Source: Thermothelomyces thermophilus ATCC 42464 (lineage: Eukaryota > Ascomycota > Sordariomycetes > Sordariales > Chaetomiaceae). Taken from it: a stretch of 64,000 bases of DNA. Shown in pieces: positions 24,556-35,407 of the stretch; the first letter of the stretch is position 1; every line of letters starts with the position of its first letter. The notes under the pieces were generated by a model, which saw only the letters and a list, made by a program, of their open reading frames with translations, was not told the origin of the DNA and did no database searches. The stretch covers positions 8,742,001 through 8,806,000 of the forward strand of contig NC_016472.1 of assembly GCF_000226095.1 (NCBI RefSeq), read 5' to 3'. The translations under genes and the position numbers were made by a program.

Positions 24556-25197
24556 CATCTAATGTCCTTGATAATAGCTATATATAGAGACTCCTTCTTG
24601 ACCCTAGATAGAGATGGTGACTCGATATCCTCTTCCTGCCTATCTTCACTATCTGTGAAGTCAAATCTGTCATCGTCACTGTCGTCAATTGACATTACAG
24701 ACGTGCTGCCAATCTATATCCTAGGACGTTCAGGGGATGGGAGTTTGATTTCTGACAACGGCTAAGGGAGTTTGATTTCTGACAACGGCTTCTTAGCTGA
24801 CCAGGGGATTGGGACTTCCTTTCCGTCCCTAAAGTCGAAAAACGCCAATGGCTGAGCCAGTACGTGTATCCTTCGAGGGCGGAATCTTCATCATTTCGAA
24901 GCGACCGAGGTCTTCTAACTACGTTACTACTAGTGGCTAGAAGTCTAGTATCCTTCAAAGACTTCAAGTGCCGGCCAACCTGGTTCTTTCTAGTCTTGAA
25001 TAGTTAAGCCGCGTACCGTATATTAGGTTCCTTTCTATAGGGTAAATGGCTAGTTCGGTGGCGAGTTTGAGCGGCAAGGAGCCATTTGGCGGCCTGTATA
25101 CTAACCGGTTCCTGGATTTGGTCAGTCAGAGGTATCGTATATAGGAAAGTGGTTCAAATTGGGCTTATAGCAGTGGTTGTGTCTTCGGACGTGTACC

Positions 25198-25292
25198 TGT
25201 CCGGCCATATTGGCATGTCCGGGGGTTTTGGCCCCACCTGTCGGGAGACAGGTGGTAGTCCTGAACTAATTAGTCAGCAACTAACCACCGGG
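25198..25292 (-). repeat. Right terminal inverted repeat, 95 bp
   Basis: Exact inverted partner of 24461-24555; followed by TA. Confidence 0.95.
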
Positions 25293-25294
25293 TA

Positions 25295-26299
25295 CTCCGG
25301 TACCAGAGAGCTAAACAACCAACTCCGTAGCGGCGTGCCGCCCCCGGCTTGGGGCAAGCCAGGGGCCCCACCTGCCGCAACGCGAGAACCCGCAGGCTTT
25401 GGATGACGCTTGTGACCCGTGCACGGAACATTCCGCATTATGCCTACTATACTCTATGCACCTACTATGTAAGTGTAACTAATCCGTAATCCTCAATCAA
25501 TACCGAGGCAGCAAGGTGCCCTTTAGGCCACAAAGTTCTACCCCTTTGGAAACACCTGAGGAAAGCTCGATGGGTGCTCCCCCAGTTGTATACATTTTGC
25601 TTTCACGTTAGTAATGCAAGCATGCTTGCATTGCTCGTCTTTATCGCAGGGACCCGAACAAAAAGGCTACAGTGCAAGTGTAAGACATGTCCGGAAGAAA
25701 GCACAACACACTCGCGGTATGTATGTACAAGATATACACACCTCGTACGGTGCCAGCCAGAATGACATCCCTATCCCCACTTACCACATTCACATTCGAT
25801 TACTCTGCGCTGCCGAGGTACTCTACATATACGAAGTGCGAGTATTCCCTCGCATCACAAATCATTTTTTGCTTTCCCTTTACCTTCTCGTACTTGCCCA
25901 ACTATTCAAACCAACCAGCAACAACCAGATCGCTCGGAGCAACTGGTAGTAAGAGAGCCAGTGCTGGAGTCGAGAAAGAACGGGAAAGCCACTCACAAGG
26001 GAGACCTGCAAAGAGAAGGAAAGGAAAAAAGAATGTAAAAGGAATGAAAAGAAGGAGAAGAACGAGGGAAGAAAAGAGAGAGAAAAAAGGAAATAAAATA
26101 CAACAAAAATTGATGAACTGGAACAAAAGCAACTCCCAATCTTGATCTCCTCCCAGCTGATACATATCTGTTGTGGACGTCTAGGTAAGCCGCGCGAGCG
26201 TTTTCATGTTTGGGGGGGGGGGGGTGAGCATGGAGCAAGGAACCATCATTATCAAACGTACAAAGAAGAACCACAGCCGGCAGGTCGTCTTCCGGTCAT
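25295..26299. other. Intergenic, between transposon and GH55 relic
   Basis: No gene supported. A/G-rich low complexity occupies 25970-26110 and a G run lies at 26213-26223. A GC-rich palindromic patch is at 25331-25385. Confidence 0.5.
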
Positions 26300-26705
26300 C
26301 GTCGTCGTCGTCGTCGTCGTCGTCGGGGTCGTCATCCTCTTCTTCCTCGTCCCACACGAACTCCCCCGGAGGCCAGGTGGTGTAGGTCGGCAGCGGCTCG
26401 CCGGTGCCCGTGAACAGCATGCAGCCGAGGGCGTTGACACCGTCGAAGACGGTGTTGTCAATGACGATGTTGGGAGCGTCCGAGGGGGAGCTCCTGGTGA
26501 GGATGTCGACGGGAACGTTCCTGATCGACGAGTCGATCAGTGAGATGGAGCCGATGCCTTGGCCGGTAAGTAATACCTCCTTTGCCGCTGATATTCAGGG
26601 CTATGCTTCCCCCGTTGATCTCGACATCCTGCCAGTTAATAGTATCCGTCTACTCCGAGACATCTATCATTGACTTGCCAGTGGTATCTATCCCCAATCG
26701 CCCTC
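26300..26705 (-). pseudogene. Relic of a GH55 (exo-beta-1,3-glucanase / pectate-lyase-3 fold) gene
   Basis: Read on the minus strand, short blocks match the GH55 beta-helix pattern: LGIDTTGKSMIDVSE, then INWQDVEINGG and ALNISGKG, then GQGIGSISLIDSS and NVPVDIL. One in-frame stop separates the first and second blocks, and a single-base frame change near 26575 separates the second and third. No start, no signal peptide and no second helix domain are present, so only a central piece of perhaps 130 residues survives. The last block runs into an Asp/Glu repeat encoded by GAC/GTC trinucleotides (about 26297-26345), which replaces the expected continuation. The fragment lies just downstream of the Tao3 gene on the same strand. 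Family assignment is by remembered motif likeness and is moderately sure. Confidence 0.6.
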
Positions 26706-26980
26706 GGCTCACGCGACAAAACAAAACAACCCGACTTTAAGGCATCCTCTCCTCGTGCGAGAAGGGCTCCATGTTCAAGCGCCGTTTGACAAGCCCTTTC
26801 AACCCCATCGCCTGGAGCTCCTTACACCTTGTCGAGATATACATGTACATGTACACGTGTCGCCATAACAACATTCCCCAAACACCACGCCATAGCTCAT
26901 CATCATCATGGTCATGATCCCCGTCGAGACGACTCCGTCCTCGCCGCCCCTCCAATCAGTCCTTGCCCGGCCTCTCCTCC

Positions 26981-27335
26981 TCAATGACCCAACATCAGAA
27001 ACCCTCCCCCAGTCGTCCCCTTTAGCCCCGTCTCCCGCTGCTGGCCCTCGCGCTGCTGTCCTTGCCCAATCTGCTGGGGCGAAGCCGACAGGGAGCCGGA
27101 ACCATTCCCCAGGAAAGAAGAATTGGGGCTCTGCTGGCCCTGTCCCGCCTGGCTGGACTGGGCCCCTTGCTGCATATACATCCCCGCGGGCGGCACCCCC
27201 ATCCCGCCGTCCCTCGACCTACCCCCCGTCATCCTCCGCATGCGCGATCGCGTGCCGTGCGCCAGCGGGCGGATCACGTTCTCAAGGAAGAATGACCCTC
27301 CTGCGTTTCCTCCTCCAACTCCTGCGCCTCCCGGT

Positions 27336-27371
<36 letters not shown>

Positions 27372-27637
27372 TCTCCGCCGCCGCCGATGCCGCCCGAGCC
27401 TGCACCGCTACCGTTGGCTGTGCTGGGTCGCTGAAGATGCTCGTCGTCGCCATCGGAGAAGACGTCTTCGGGAAACTCTTCGTCCGACGTAAAGTCGCTT
27501 GTCGCTGCGCTGGCGTGGTATGAGGCCGGTGCCGAAGGGGATGTGACGGAGCGGGCATGGAGGCCTGGCCGAACTGGGGTGACAGTTGTTGTGACCACAC
27601 TGCTGCCGTTGTTATTGTTCTCAATATTGTTACTGTT

Positions 27638-27668
<31 letters not shown>

Positions 27669-30600
27669 CTGTTGTTGTTCGGTGCTGTGCCGCTGCTGCC
27701 CACGCCGACGTTAAAGGCGCCTGGGTTCATGGTATTGCTGGGTGTTGCCGCTCCACTCCCGAGACCACCACCACCACATCCTCCTCCTCCTCCCTCGCGC
27801 GGCATGTAGAAGGGTCTGTCTGCGAATCCGGCTTGGAATGACATGTTGCTATTGTTGGATGCCTGGTGGAGGATAGGGAGTATATGCTCGTCGTACAGCT
27901 GGGCGCCGGATTCAAACGTTTCGGGCGAGAACTCGGTGACGGTCCGCGACGACCGGCCATCGCTTGGAGGGCTGGTGGCTGACAGGTCGTCGAAGAAATC
28001 GTCCAGGCTGTCGAGCTTGGAGAAGAGGTCTCCCATGGGTGCGTCCACCCGTCCGTCGTCTGACATCATCGTGTCCGCTCGGTCAAAAGAACCGGAAAAG
28101 AAGCCGTAAGGGAAGTCGTCTGGGTGGAACTCGACCTCGGGAGTCATTGTCGGCTGTGCAACGATGCCCTCTTCACTCTGGCACATGTAGAAGGCCGCGT
28201 GGATGTTGGCACGGGTTGTGTCTGTCTTGCGCGCCGGCATCGGCACTGCCCATCCAGACGGCTCCGGGATGCCGAACAGGCTTTGCGTGCGCTCGAACTC
28301 CTTGCGGACTGCCCTAGACGTCGGCCGCGTCATGCTCATGCGGAGATGGTGCTTATCCATGGAGGACCCGGACATGGTCATGATGTTGTCCAGCACTTCC
28401 AGCGCCTCCATGCAGTACTCTGTCTGCAACAGCCGCAGGAGCGGCGAGATCATGTCGGATCCGTGGCTTGCAATTTCCGGCTTCTTCATGTCTATCTCGG
28501 GAATGATCACGCGTAGGATCCGCATCGTCTTGATCTTGACCCACGAGATCCCGTTCGTCAGAAATCCCATCAGCATGGTAAGCATGCGGAAGTCCAGCGT
28601 GGGAAGGAAGCGCTCCCGAAGGGCGGCAAACATGGCCGCTATGAAGTCCTCGTCCGACGGATACTTGAAGGCGAGGTAGTCATCCAAGACCATCGACACG
28701 CTCGTCAAGCCTTGCTCTTCTGCTGCTGCCATGAGCGTTTCGGCCGTCTGCACGATCCCGCGGTCCAGGAACTGCTGGTCGATGGCGTGCAGGAAGCGAG
28801 GGAGATTCGCAATGATGGTAAAGAACAGGCGGCTATCGCTGCCTGTCAGGGCGTCGTTGGGCAGCTGGATCAGTTTCTCCAGTGTCGAAAGCGTCAGGTC
28901 AAGGCAGTTTGACGACCGTAGTCCCTTGTACAGCAGCGGCTGCAGGCCTTCAAACGGCCCGTCCCACTTGGGCGGCTGACCGTCGTGTAGCAGCCGCCGC
29001 ACGGTCGGGGAGTGGAAATCCAGTTTCCCGAGGAACTCGTTCAGCATCTCGACCCCCTCGAGGAACTCGCATTCGTTGATGGATTCGAGGCAGGCACATG
29101 TGGTCCAAAAGAGCTGAGGCAGCGCGAGAAGCTTGTCGGCATCCAGCTTGACGATCAGCGTCTTTAGCGTGGTTAGGATCTCCATCGAGAACGTCTGGAT
29201 CTCGGTGTCTTCGTCCGCGATGGTATTGGATAGACGGGCGAGCATGTCTCCGAGCATGTATTGGTCGAGCGACGTCAGGATGCACCTGAAGATCTGGAAC
29301 GACCGGCATGCGAGATGCCTTACGGGACACGAGGTTGCCCAGGTGAGTGAGAGCCTTGCCCATTGTGCCTTGATGCCGGGGAACGTGAGCTCAAAAGTCT
29401 TTACGACCTCGGCCGTCAGATACTCCATGCTGGGCGGCACCTTGTTGCCGCAGCCGTCCACCTTGCCGTTGCTGTCCTCGTAGCTCCATACGACCGACCG
29501 GTCATGCCGCCGAATGGCATCGACCAGGCTCTCGATCCACTGCTTGGTTGCCGCTGGTGTGTCATCGTCCAACTTCGAAATGACGAGCTCGTGAATGAGA
29601 TGTACTAGCATTTCGCGTGCTTGCTCCTGGACCAACGGCGTATAATGGTCCCAAAGGACCATGACCACCTGCAACAAAGGCGGGACGCTCTCCGCGGCGA
29701 GGCTGACGGGTGCCACCATCAGATCAACCAGCAAGATGAGAGAGAGCTGGCCGAGGGAGAAACCGGCTTGCTTGGTGCCAATCGGGAGAGCTTCCGAGAG
29801 GTCGGCGCAGTAGGGAAGCATGTTGATGTCGGGAGGAGGCGGGATTGCCTCGCGCTTCTCGTTGGGCACCATAGCTTTGGGGGTGATCTGAAGCAACAGG
29901 AACTCAATCACCCTGCTACCCGGAGTGCTGTTGGTGCTCGCGAGGAAGACGACAATCTGCTTCGCGTACTCGACAAAGTTCTGTTCACGCCGCTCTAGGC
30001 AAAGAGAAATGATGAAGTCCAGAATGAGCCGGACGTTCCCAGGATGCGGCCCTGTCGCCAAAGCCTGCCAGAGAGCCTGCACCTCATTGTGGAGAGCCGC
30101 GCTGGATTTGATGGTGATCTCGAGTAGGTTGGCCAGCAAGACGTACGACTGTGCGATGGGACCCCCGTTCGGGTCTACCTTGAGTTCGACCGCCTGAATC
30201 CACGGGAGGATGACAGCGATGACGTTCCTCTGCGCGGCGGCTTGCTGCTCCTTGAAATAGAACGTGAACTCTGAGAAGATGTGGAACGCCAGCTCGGTGT
30301 GCTGCTTCGCCAGCCGCTTCGAGATTTCAAACTGAGCAAGCTTGTAGACGGCCTTTGTCTTGTCCGAAATGCTGATGTCGAAGTCCTGAATCTTGGAGCT
30401 CCGCGGTTGTCGTTCCTCGAGCGCTTTCAGGAGATGGGCGCTCTTGGTCCTGATGGAGCTCTGGTCGTTGCCGAGCATGAAGAGGCAGAGCCCGAGCAGT
30501 TTCCAGAACGGTGTTGGGTATTCCGGGTGCTCCAAGAGCACCTCGGTCACTGCCGTGAAGTAGCTCTCGAGCATCTGTGGGGCCTCGGCCAGGTAGCACC

Positions 30601-33600
30601 GTGATATGCAATGCTCGAGCAAATACGGGTACTCCTGGTTGTGAACAATCAAGTTCTTTAGCGCCCTCCGGCCGATCACATTTATGCGGTCGCTGCCAGA
30701 GTTGAATATGGCCTCGATCCAGGCCAGCATCCTCCGGACATCGAACTGGAGGGACGCGCCACTCTCGGTCACGGCGCTGATGGGCCCCCCGCAAAGCGCG
30801 GCCATGGCACTTAGGGCCGCCGTGCGCAGGTTCCTCTTCTCAATCTCCATGGCCGCTGTCACGGTGCCTCGCTCACCCGCCCCTTTTTGGTCAATGACCG
30901 ACTGCCGCATGTTGTCCTCTCTTCGTCGGATCTGTGGCTGGTTAGGCGAGAAGCCGCACCAGTCCTCCATCAGGGCGAAGGCCGACTTCCGAGCTTCGAA
31001 CGTCATCCATCGAGAAGGATCCTTCGTTCGGTTGATGCCCTCGAACAGTTCCTCCATCAGCCCGCAGTAGTGCCGTCTCAATTTTTGGAACTCCCAGTCC
31101 ATCTGGACTTCGCCGTCCATCAGGAAGAGCTTCAGGTCCTTGGTGTACGCCACCAGATTGTTCAGAATCCAGTCGTCTTGGTAAACCTGGGGCTCTCGCA
31201 AGAAATGCGACGTGAGCCTGTACACATGGGTGATCTCGGTCCGTAGAATATCCATCTTGCGATTTCGCCGCGGACTGCTGTTGGTGCGCTGGTGGATGCG
31301 TTGTCGGGCGTCGTCATTGCAGCGCGACACCTGTCCCTGCAGCTCTTCGAGCAGTGTGCGGTAGATGTGGATGTTGATGGATCCCATGGCGATGACGACA
31401 GCCTCCCGAATTGGCGCAGATGAGGCGGAGAGCATGGGATTGAGATACTTGAAGAGCGTCCTTGCCGATCCTATCTTCTCGGCAGCCGAGGACGCCTTGG
31501 ACCCCTTTCGCCCGTGCTGGCCGTTTTGTGCTCCGCTTGTGTGAGCGCTGCCGGGATCGGCCAGGGTGGTGCAAGCGAAAACAAGATAGAGCTTCCACTG
31601 CTCTATGACAACCCCGGGATGAGTTGATGCCGTCTTCCCCGTCATGCGAGCACTGCTGGGCTCCGAGTAGTACTGACCCCGATGCTCTCGCGGCGGTTCA
31701 GAAAGCACCGTGATGACCTTGTACAATTGAAGTATCCGCTCGCAGACGAGGTCCCGGCTGAGCGTGATGGCAAACGGGCACTTGTCGAACGCGATGCGGA
31801 TAAAGTTGGGGAAGATCTTGAACCACAGCGTGGTGTCGTACGATACATCGCTTGTGCAGAGCTCGATCAGAGCCCCCTGGCTGTTGGTGTTTTGCATTCC
31901 CCGCTGCAGCCTGCTCCGCTCAGCTACCGAGAGCTGCTCGTCGTTGAAGCTCATAACCTGCATCGAGTCATTCTCGAGAATGTCGATGAGTCTTGGCGTG
32001 TCCTTCTCGCGGCCGCTCGGCTTCCTCAGGACCGCATCGAACTCTGTGATTAGGCGGAGCACGTTAACGGCGTAGTACCGCACGCTCCGAGATTGCGAGC
32101 AGAGAAAGAACAAGCCGTGTGCTTCCACCTGGTCGACTTCTGCCCAGACACTCGACAGGTCGAGCTTGATGCTTCTCTTGTCGGCGGCGCTAGAATCGCC
32201 GCTCTCGTCCGCAGCATTCTTGGTCTTCTGCTTGATCTCCTCGATCCATATGTGAAGGAGCTCAATGTACAGCATCAGCGTCTTCTCGATGTGTCCCGGC
32301 CCCAGCATACCCCCGTCCGACATGGTAGAATAGCGGTCGTCAAAGTTGAAAATGAAGCGCGCAAACCCCATCGTGACTTGGTGGGCGTGCGACTGGCGGG
32401 CGATAGCTTTCAGCGACTGCGCGGACGACTCTGCGATGTTGTTCTGTACATGTGCCGTCCCGGTGCAGAGCAGGTTGATGAGCGTGTTGAAGGGTATGTC
32501 GGGCGACAGACACCGGGGGAGGGCCTGGACGGCAATATGAAGCAGCTCGTAGAACGCCTGTTTCTGATCTTGAGGGCTCGGCTCGTCCCGCCGCGAGAAG
32601 TTGAACGTCTCAGTGATGGGCGTTTTCGGGCCCGGGCTGCTGAACTTCTCCATCTTGTCAAACTTCTCGTCCAGGGCAGCCTGTCCGCCGAACGTGTTGT
32701 CGCAAATGATGCTGATTTTGCCGAGAATCTCACAGAACCTAGCATAATAGTCCCTGACGCTCTCGGAGAGCGCCGAAACCGCCACGGGCCGAGACAACCT
32801 ATCGCCGCCCGACAAGGCGGCCCAGGCCACAGAGGGGGAATCATGCGACTGGCTGAGGACTGGCGACGTCGGGAGCACGCGGTCAGGCAGAGAAGGCGGG
32901 GCGTACGTAAGCGGAAACGGGGGCCTGCCCTTGTCACCCTTTTCCAGGTCGGACATGATGGTGAGGAAGGCTCGGATTCCGACGACCATCCGGTCCGGGT
33001 CGAGCTGCTCAATCTTGAGCTCCTTGTTGGAGGTAAAGAGGTCGGCGCTGACCAGGGGGAAGATGACCGTCCGAAAGCAATACTCTGGGTGTTTATACCC
33101 TATGAACCTGATGATTTGAATCAACGGGTCGATCACGGCGGTATCCGCGGCTATCAAGGCTCTCTTGGTATTAGGCAGGACGATTTTCAAGACATCATCC
33201 AGCTTCCTGGTCGAGCCGGAGGAGCTGTCATTGGTGCGGTAGAGGTAGGTCCATACGAGCCTCGAGATGGCCTGCAGGCAGAGGGGTCGAGCGTAACGGT
33301 CCTTGAGCCGCGGCTGCACCTGATATATCAGCTGCAGCCATTGACTGACAAACGTGTCGGGCGGCGAGACACATAACATGGTAGCGGTCAGGGGGAACGT
33401 GGCCTGCCAATGCCGCGGTTTCACGAACATCTGGGCCAGCCGTGGACTGACTGTGGCCAGCACTTCGGTCCACTTGGGGTGCGCAATGTCGGCGTTGGTC
33501 GCCTTGGCAGCGATGGGGAGCATAAGCATCTCTAGAACCTGGCAGAAGGCCGATTTCACCCTTTGGCCGTGGGACCGGCTAAATAATTTGCCCAGCGAAG

Positions 33601-35407
33601 CCATGAACTCACACGAGCGATCCCAAGCGTCTTCAGGCGAGGTCTTGATCCGGAGGTGCTTCATCCCTCCCAGCACGAGCTCGATCTTGCTCTCGAGTTC
33701 TCGGGTTGACGAGGCCGGGCTCTTCGCATTCATCTCCTGCAGGGAGCGGTCCAAGTCGGTGATGAAGCGGTCAGTCACGGTAGTGAAGCTGATCTCGCTC
33801 ATGGCACCCATAAGCTGGGCAAAGAGATTCCAGTTGGACAGCTTGAGCGGGGAGACCATGAGCTGCTCGGTATCGGAGATCTTTAGCTGTCCGAATATGA
33901 TGTTCTCGAGCTTGTCCTCCATTTCCGGCGTGATGGAAGCCAGCGTGCTCTGGCTCAAGACCTCGAGGAGGACGCGACAGAGTACGTAGATGGATACGGT
34001 CGAGCGGCGCTCGGCCTGGGCAACGTATTCCTGCTTTGCGGCCAGGGACATCTGACCGCCCGGATTAGCCTCCGGACCGCCGCCCATTGCCGCCGGCTGT
34101 ACCGGCTCCGTGTTGCGCCTCGGAAGCGGTCCCGGCGGCGGTGGGTAGATTCGCGACTGCTGTAGCTGGTTACGGGCCTCGTTGGCCGCATCACTCTTGC
34201 TCTTCCTCCATAGCATCATCGAGTCGATCAGCGGCTTCGGCTTCTGCTTGGCAATATGCCCGAGGGCTACAATGAGCTGGTCAAAGGCGGGATCTACGCC
34301 CGGCCCGCAGATGTGCTCAACCTGCGGCTCCGGGTCAAAAGGCACCGTGATGCACTCGTTCAACTTCTCCTCGGCCTGGGCTATGAAGGACGTGAACAGG
34401 ACGTGGAGGGCGTACTCGCCGACCGTTTTCTGCTCGTCCTTGTGATGCCGCGAGGAATGCGAGTGATGACGCGAATGGTCGCGGCGGGATGACTTGCCGC
34501 TGTGTCGCCGCTCCATCTTTCCTCGCGCAGAGGTCTGGCTGCCGATCTCCCCGGCCGCGGCGGAGGGGGCTCTCTCGGGAACGCTGGGCACCGACGCGAG
34601 AGTCGTCCCGGAGAGGGCGGTCGGCGGCCGCTGCCCGTCGCTGTCGAGACGTGGAAAGGAATGCACCTCCACCCTGTCCGGGTTGAGGCCGGCACCTGCT
34701 GCAGCAATCATTTGCGGGCTGAGGGGGCTGGATGAGGAGCTGGCGAGGCTGCCGTTCCGAGAGTGGTGGATCCCGATGCCATGAACAATCGAAGTCTGCC
34801 GGTGGTGCCCGTACGTCGAGGCTTTGGGGTCGACGACACGCTCCATCACGCCGCCGATGGCGCTCCGCGGCGGTACGTGGGCTCGGGGCAGCGGCGGCTG
34901 TGCGGCGGGGTCGGGGCGCTGGAGCTTCTCGAGGGACGACTCGCGCGAGTGGGCAACGCTTCGAGAGCCCAGGGGTGCCGGGCGTATCGTCTTCTGCCAC
35001 TCGTCCTCATCCTCCTCGTCGAGCCGCGAGACGGCACGGGGCGAAAACTTCAAGGGTTCGTGGTCCGGCAACGTCGTCTGGGACGGACCTGCCCGTGCTT
35101 GTCAGTACGGCAAGGTCTGCGATGCATCGATTCTCCACGCGTCGGTAACAGTCTGAAACAGGATCACGGCCAGCAACTCGTCACGACCAGCTGGCTGTTT
35201 GGCCAGTGGGGTACAATTGAAACCACACGGGGACGAAGGTGGCGACAATAGCAGAAGGCTCCCCCCGGCGCGGCCACGCGTCGCAAGGCTTCGGCATGCG
35301 CATCGAGTGAACATAAATGGTCTAAGGATTCGGGTTTGCACACTGCAGGCTGCGCCGAAAAAGTTGGGGGAAAAAGAAGAGTCATGCGGCGCTAGCGACT
35401 TACCCAT
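26981..35407 (-). CDS. TAO3: Cell morphogenesis scaffold Tao3/Pag1 (Furry / Mor2 family)
   Basis: A giant HEAT/ARM-like scaffold that works with the NDR kinase (Cbk1, Orb6, COT-1) and Mob2 at growth sites to set polarity and cell separation. Exons are complement(join(26981..35088, 35404..35407)); the first coding exon is only ATGG, followed by donor GTAAGT, a 315-nt intron and an acceptor preceded by an ACTGAC branch site. The product starts MGPSQTTLPDHEPLKFS and is about 2703 residues, normal for the family. An N-terminal Ser/Arg-rich disordered region (1-220) precedes the conserved block TVGEYALHVLFTSFI, after which the N-terminal, central and C-terminal Mor2/Pag1 regions run without an intron for about 2000 residues. 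The C-terminal 300 residues are low complexity: an Asn run, then Gly/Ala repeats, with a hydrophobic LGH end. The family call is firm; the N-terminal splice is inferred. Confidence 0.93.
35089..35403 (-). other. Intron separating the TAO3 start codon from the body of the gene
   Basis: Donor GTAAGT at 35403, acceptor GGGCAG ending at 35089 with ACTGAC upstream. It is 315 nt, long for this genome. The body frame has no ATG between the upstream stop and its conserved N-terminus, so an upstream start exon is needed. Confidence 0.75.

Larger units (their letters stand above)
24459..25294. mobile_element. Non-autonomous DNA transposon with perfect 95-bp TIRs (TA target, pogo/Tc1-like)
   Basis: Left repeat 24461-24555 and right repeat 25198-25292 are exact inverted copies over 95 bp, beginning CCCGGTGGTTAG. 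Each outer edge abuts TA (24459-24460, 25293-25294), as expected of the TA duplication of Tc1/mariner/pogo elements. Each repeat holds a palindrome CCACCTGTC-TCCC-GACAGGTGG (24498-24519 and its mirror at 25234-25255). Inside are two tandem 25-bp copies (24739-24763, 24766-24790). The minus-strand interior around 24900-25090 gives a degenerate peptide resembling the Psq/CENP-B-type helix-turn-helix start of pogo-like transposases, interrupted by one stop. An acidic tail-like stretch (DDSDDDRFDFTDSED) lies at 24600-24695. A catalytic DDE core is absent, so the element looks like an internal-deletion derivative mobilised in trans. Family assignment is inference; the ends are directly seen. Confidence 0.88.

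Noticed and set aside
32093-33376. 427-codon plus-strand frame
   Set aside because: Antisense to the conserved Tao3 coding sequence.
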